From: an uncultured Porphyromonadaceae bacterium
GTDB lineage: Bacteria; Bacteroidota; Bacteroidia; Bacteroidales; Muribaculaceae
Reading direction: 5' to 3'
NCBI GenBank assembly: GCA_947175295.1
Contig: CAMWMK010000015.1
Coordinates: 1-50,411 of the forward strand
DNA length: 50,411 nucleotides
Under the pieces are notes generated by a model. That model had not been told where the DNA came from and ran no database searches. It saw only the letters and a list, made by a program, of their open reading frames with translations. The translations under genes were made by a program, and so were the position numbers. Positions 50,163 to 50,411 of the stretch are shown piece after piece (the first letter of the stretch is position 1; the number at the start of each line of letters is the position of its first letter).

Positions 50163-50322
50163 GTATTAGTTACATTATTTTTGTAGTACCTATAAAAATT
50201 TTTCACAAACATTGATCCAGAAGATACAGCAATCGCAGATTTTGCAATATGTGCAGTTCTAAAAGTACTGTTTGAGGCAGTGTTTAGCGTCTGAATCCCC
50301 GGTTTTATGTCCGGTTCACTTC

Positions 50323-50411
50323 TTACAGGACAGAAGGGAAATTGGAGGTAAGGCGGTCCAACTCCTTGCTGCCTTTGTCGAACTGTCGGTTGTCAAGGAA
50401 TGGACGTGCAA
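50323..50411 (-). CDS. 3' end of an unidentified gene, cut by window edge
   Basis: The minus strand reads ARPFLDNRQFDKGSKELD then RLTSNFPSVL and a TAA at 50325-50323, a protein-like C-terminus with mixed charge. Only 28 codons are inside the window, so no family can be named. Codon use and lack of stops support coding, but the length is too short for certainty. The stretch 50163-50322 between this and the promoter region shows only a small CCGG/CCGG palindrome near 50300-50313. Confidence 0.45.
   Translation of the reverse strand, partial: ARPFLDNRQFDKGSKELDRLTSNFPSVL

Overview
The window comes from the chromosome of a Bacteroidales bacterium, most likely a Muribaculaceae-type gut species. 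Seen directly: two SusC/SusD outer-membrane pairs, many Sec or lipoprotein glycosidases, and at least seven promoters that fit the Bacteroidetes form TTG, 20 bases, TAnnTTTG. The family-level placement is inference. No tRNA, rRNA, CRISPR array, integrase or transposase was seen.

Left part (1-6150): end-truncated dUTPase (dut) and the tRNA-wobble methyltransferase mnmD on the minus strand, an unknown 155-residue protein and an RluA-type pseudouridine synthase on the plus strand, then a self-contained minus-strand unit of about 300 nt (promoter 4126-4156, terminator 3816-3858) that looks like a structured non-coding RNA. Next is an acidic hypothetical gene split by an in-frame TAG, and a fused methionine sulfoxide reductase msrAB.

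Middle (6150-25300): a DUF4861 lipoprotein and a GH2 glycosidase, a gene remnant, an Rpn/PD-(D/E)XK nuclease with a 12-bp tandem repeat near its 3' end, and a very large exonuclease-RecQ-UvrD fusion gene interrupted by an in-frame TGA inside RecQ motif 0. Then come a TonB-receptor-like outer membrane protein, a HipBST-like three-gene toxin-antitoxin module with two operators, a TPR/LuxR-type regulator, and a CbbX-like AAA+ ATPase with a leader of about 435 nt. A 40-bp perfect direct repeat flanks the hip module; one copy is the 3' end of the LuxR-type gene.

Right part (25300-49200): a two-sided glycan utilisation locus. The minus-strand operon encodes a GH95 alpha-L-fucosidase, a GH2 beta-mannosidase and a GH3 beta-glucosidase-type enzyme. 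Divergently, a seven-gene plus-strand operon runs fasciclin lipoprotein, SusC, SusD, fasciclin, fasciclin, SusC-like, SusD-like, closed by a strong terminator at 49158-49189. Fasciclin lipoproteins sit where SusE/SusF-type glycan-binding proteins usually sit. The inferred logic is surface capture and import by the Sus complexes, with periplasmic or surface trimming of fucose, mannose and beta-linked glucose units.

The right edge holds a small membrane protein, an XRE regulator, a truncated PH-domain gene, and the last 28 codons of an unidentified minus-strand gene. Strongest candidates for something undescribed: the structured RNA unit at 3818-4120, the hip module between 40-bp repeats, the exonuclease-RecQ-UvrD gene with its stop codon, and the fasciclin-SusCD operon.
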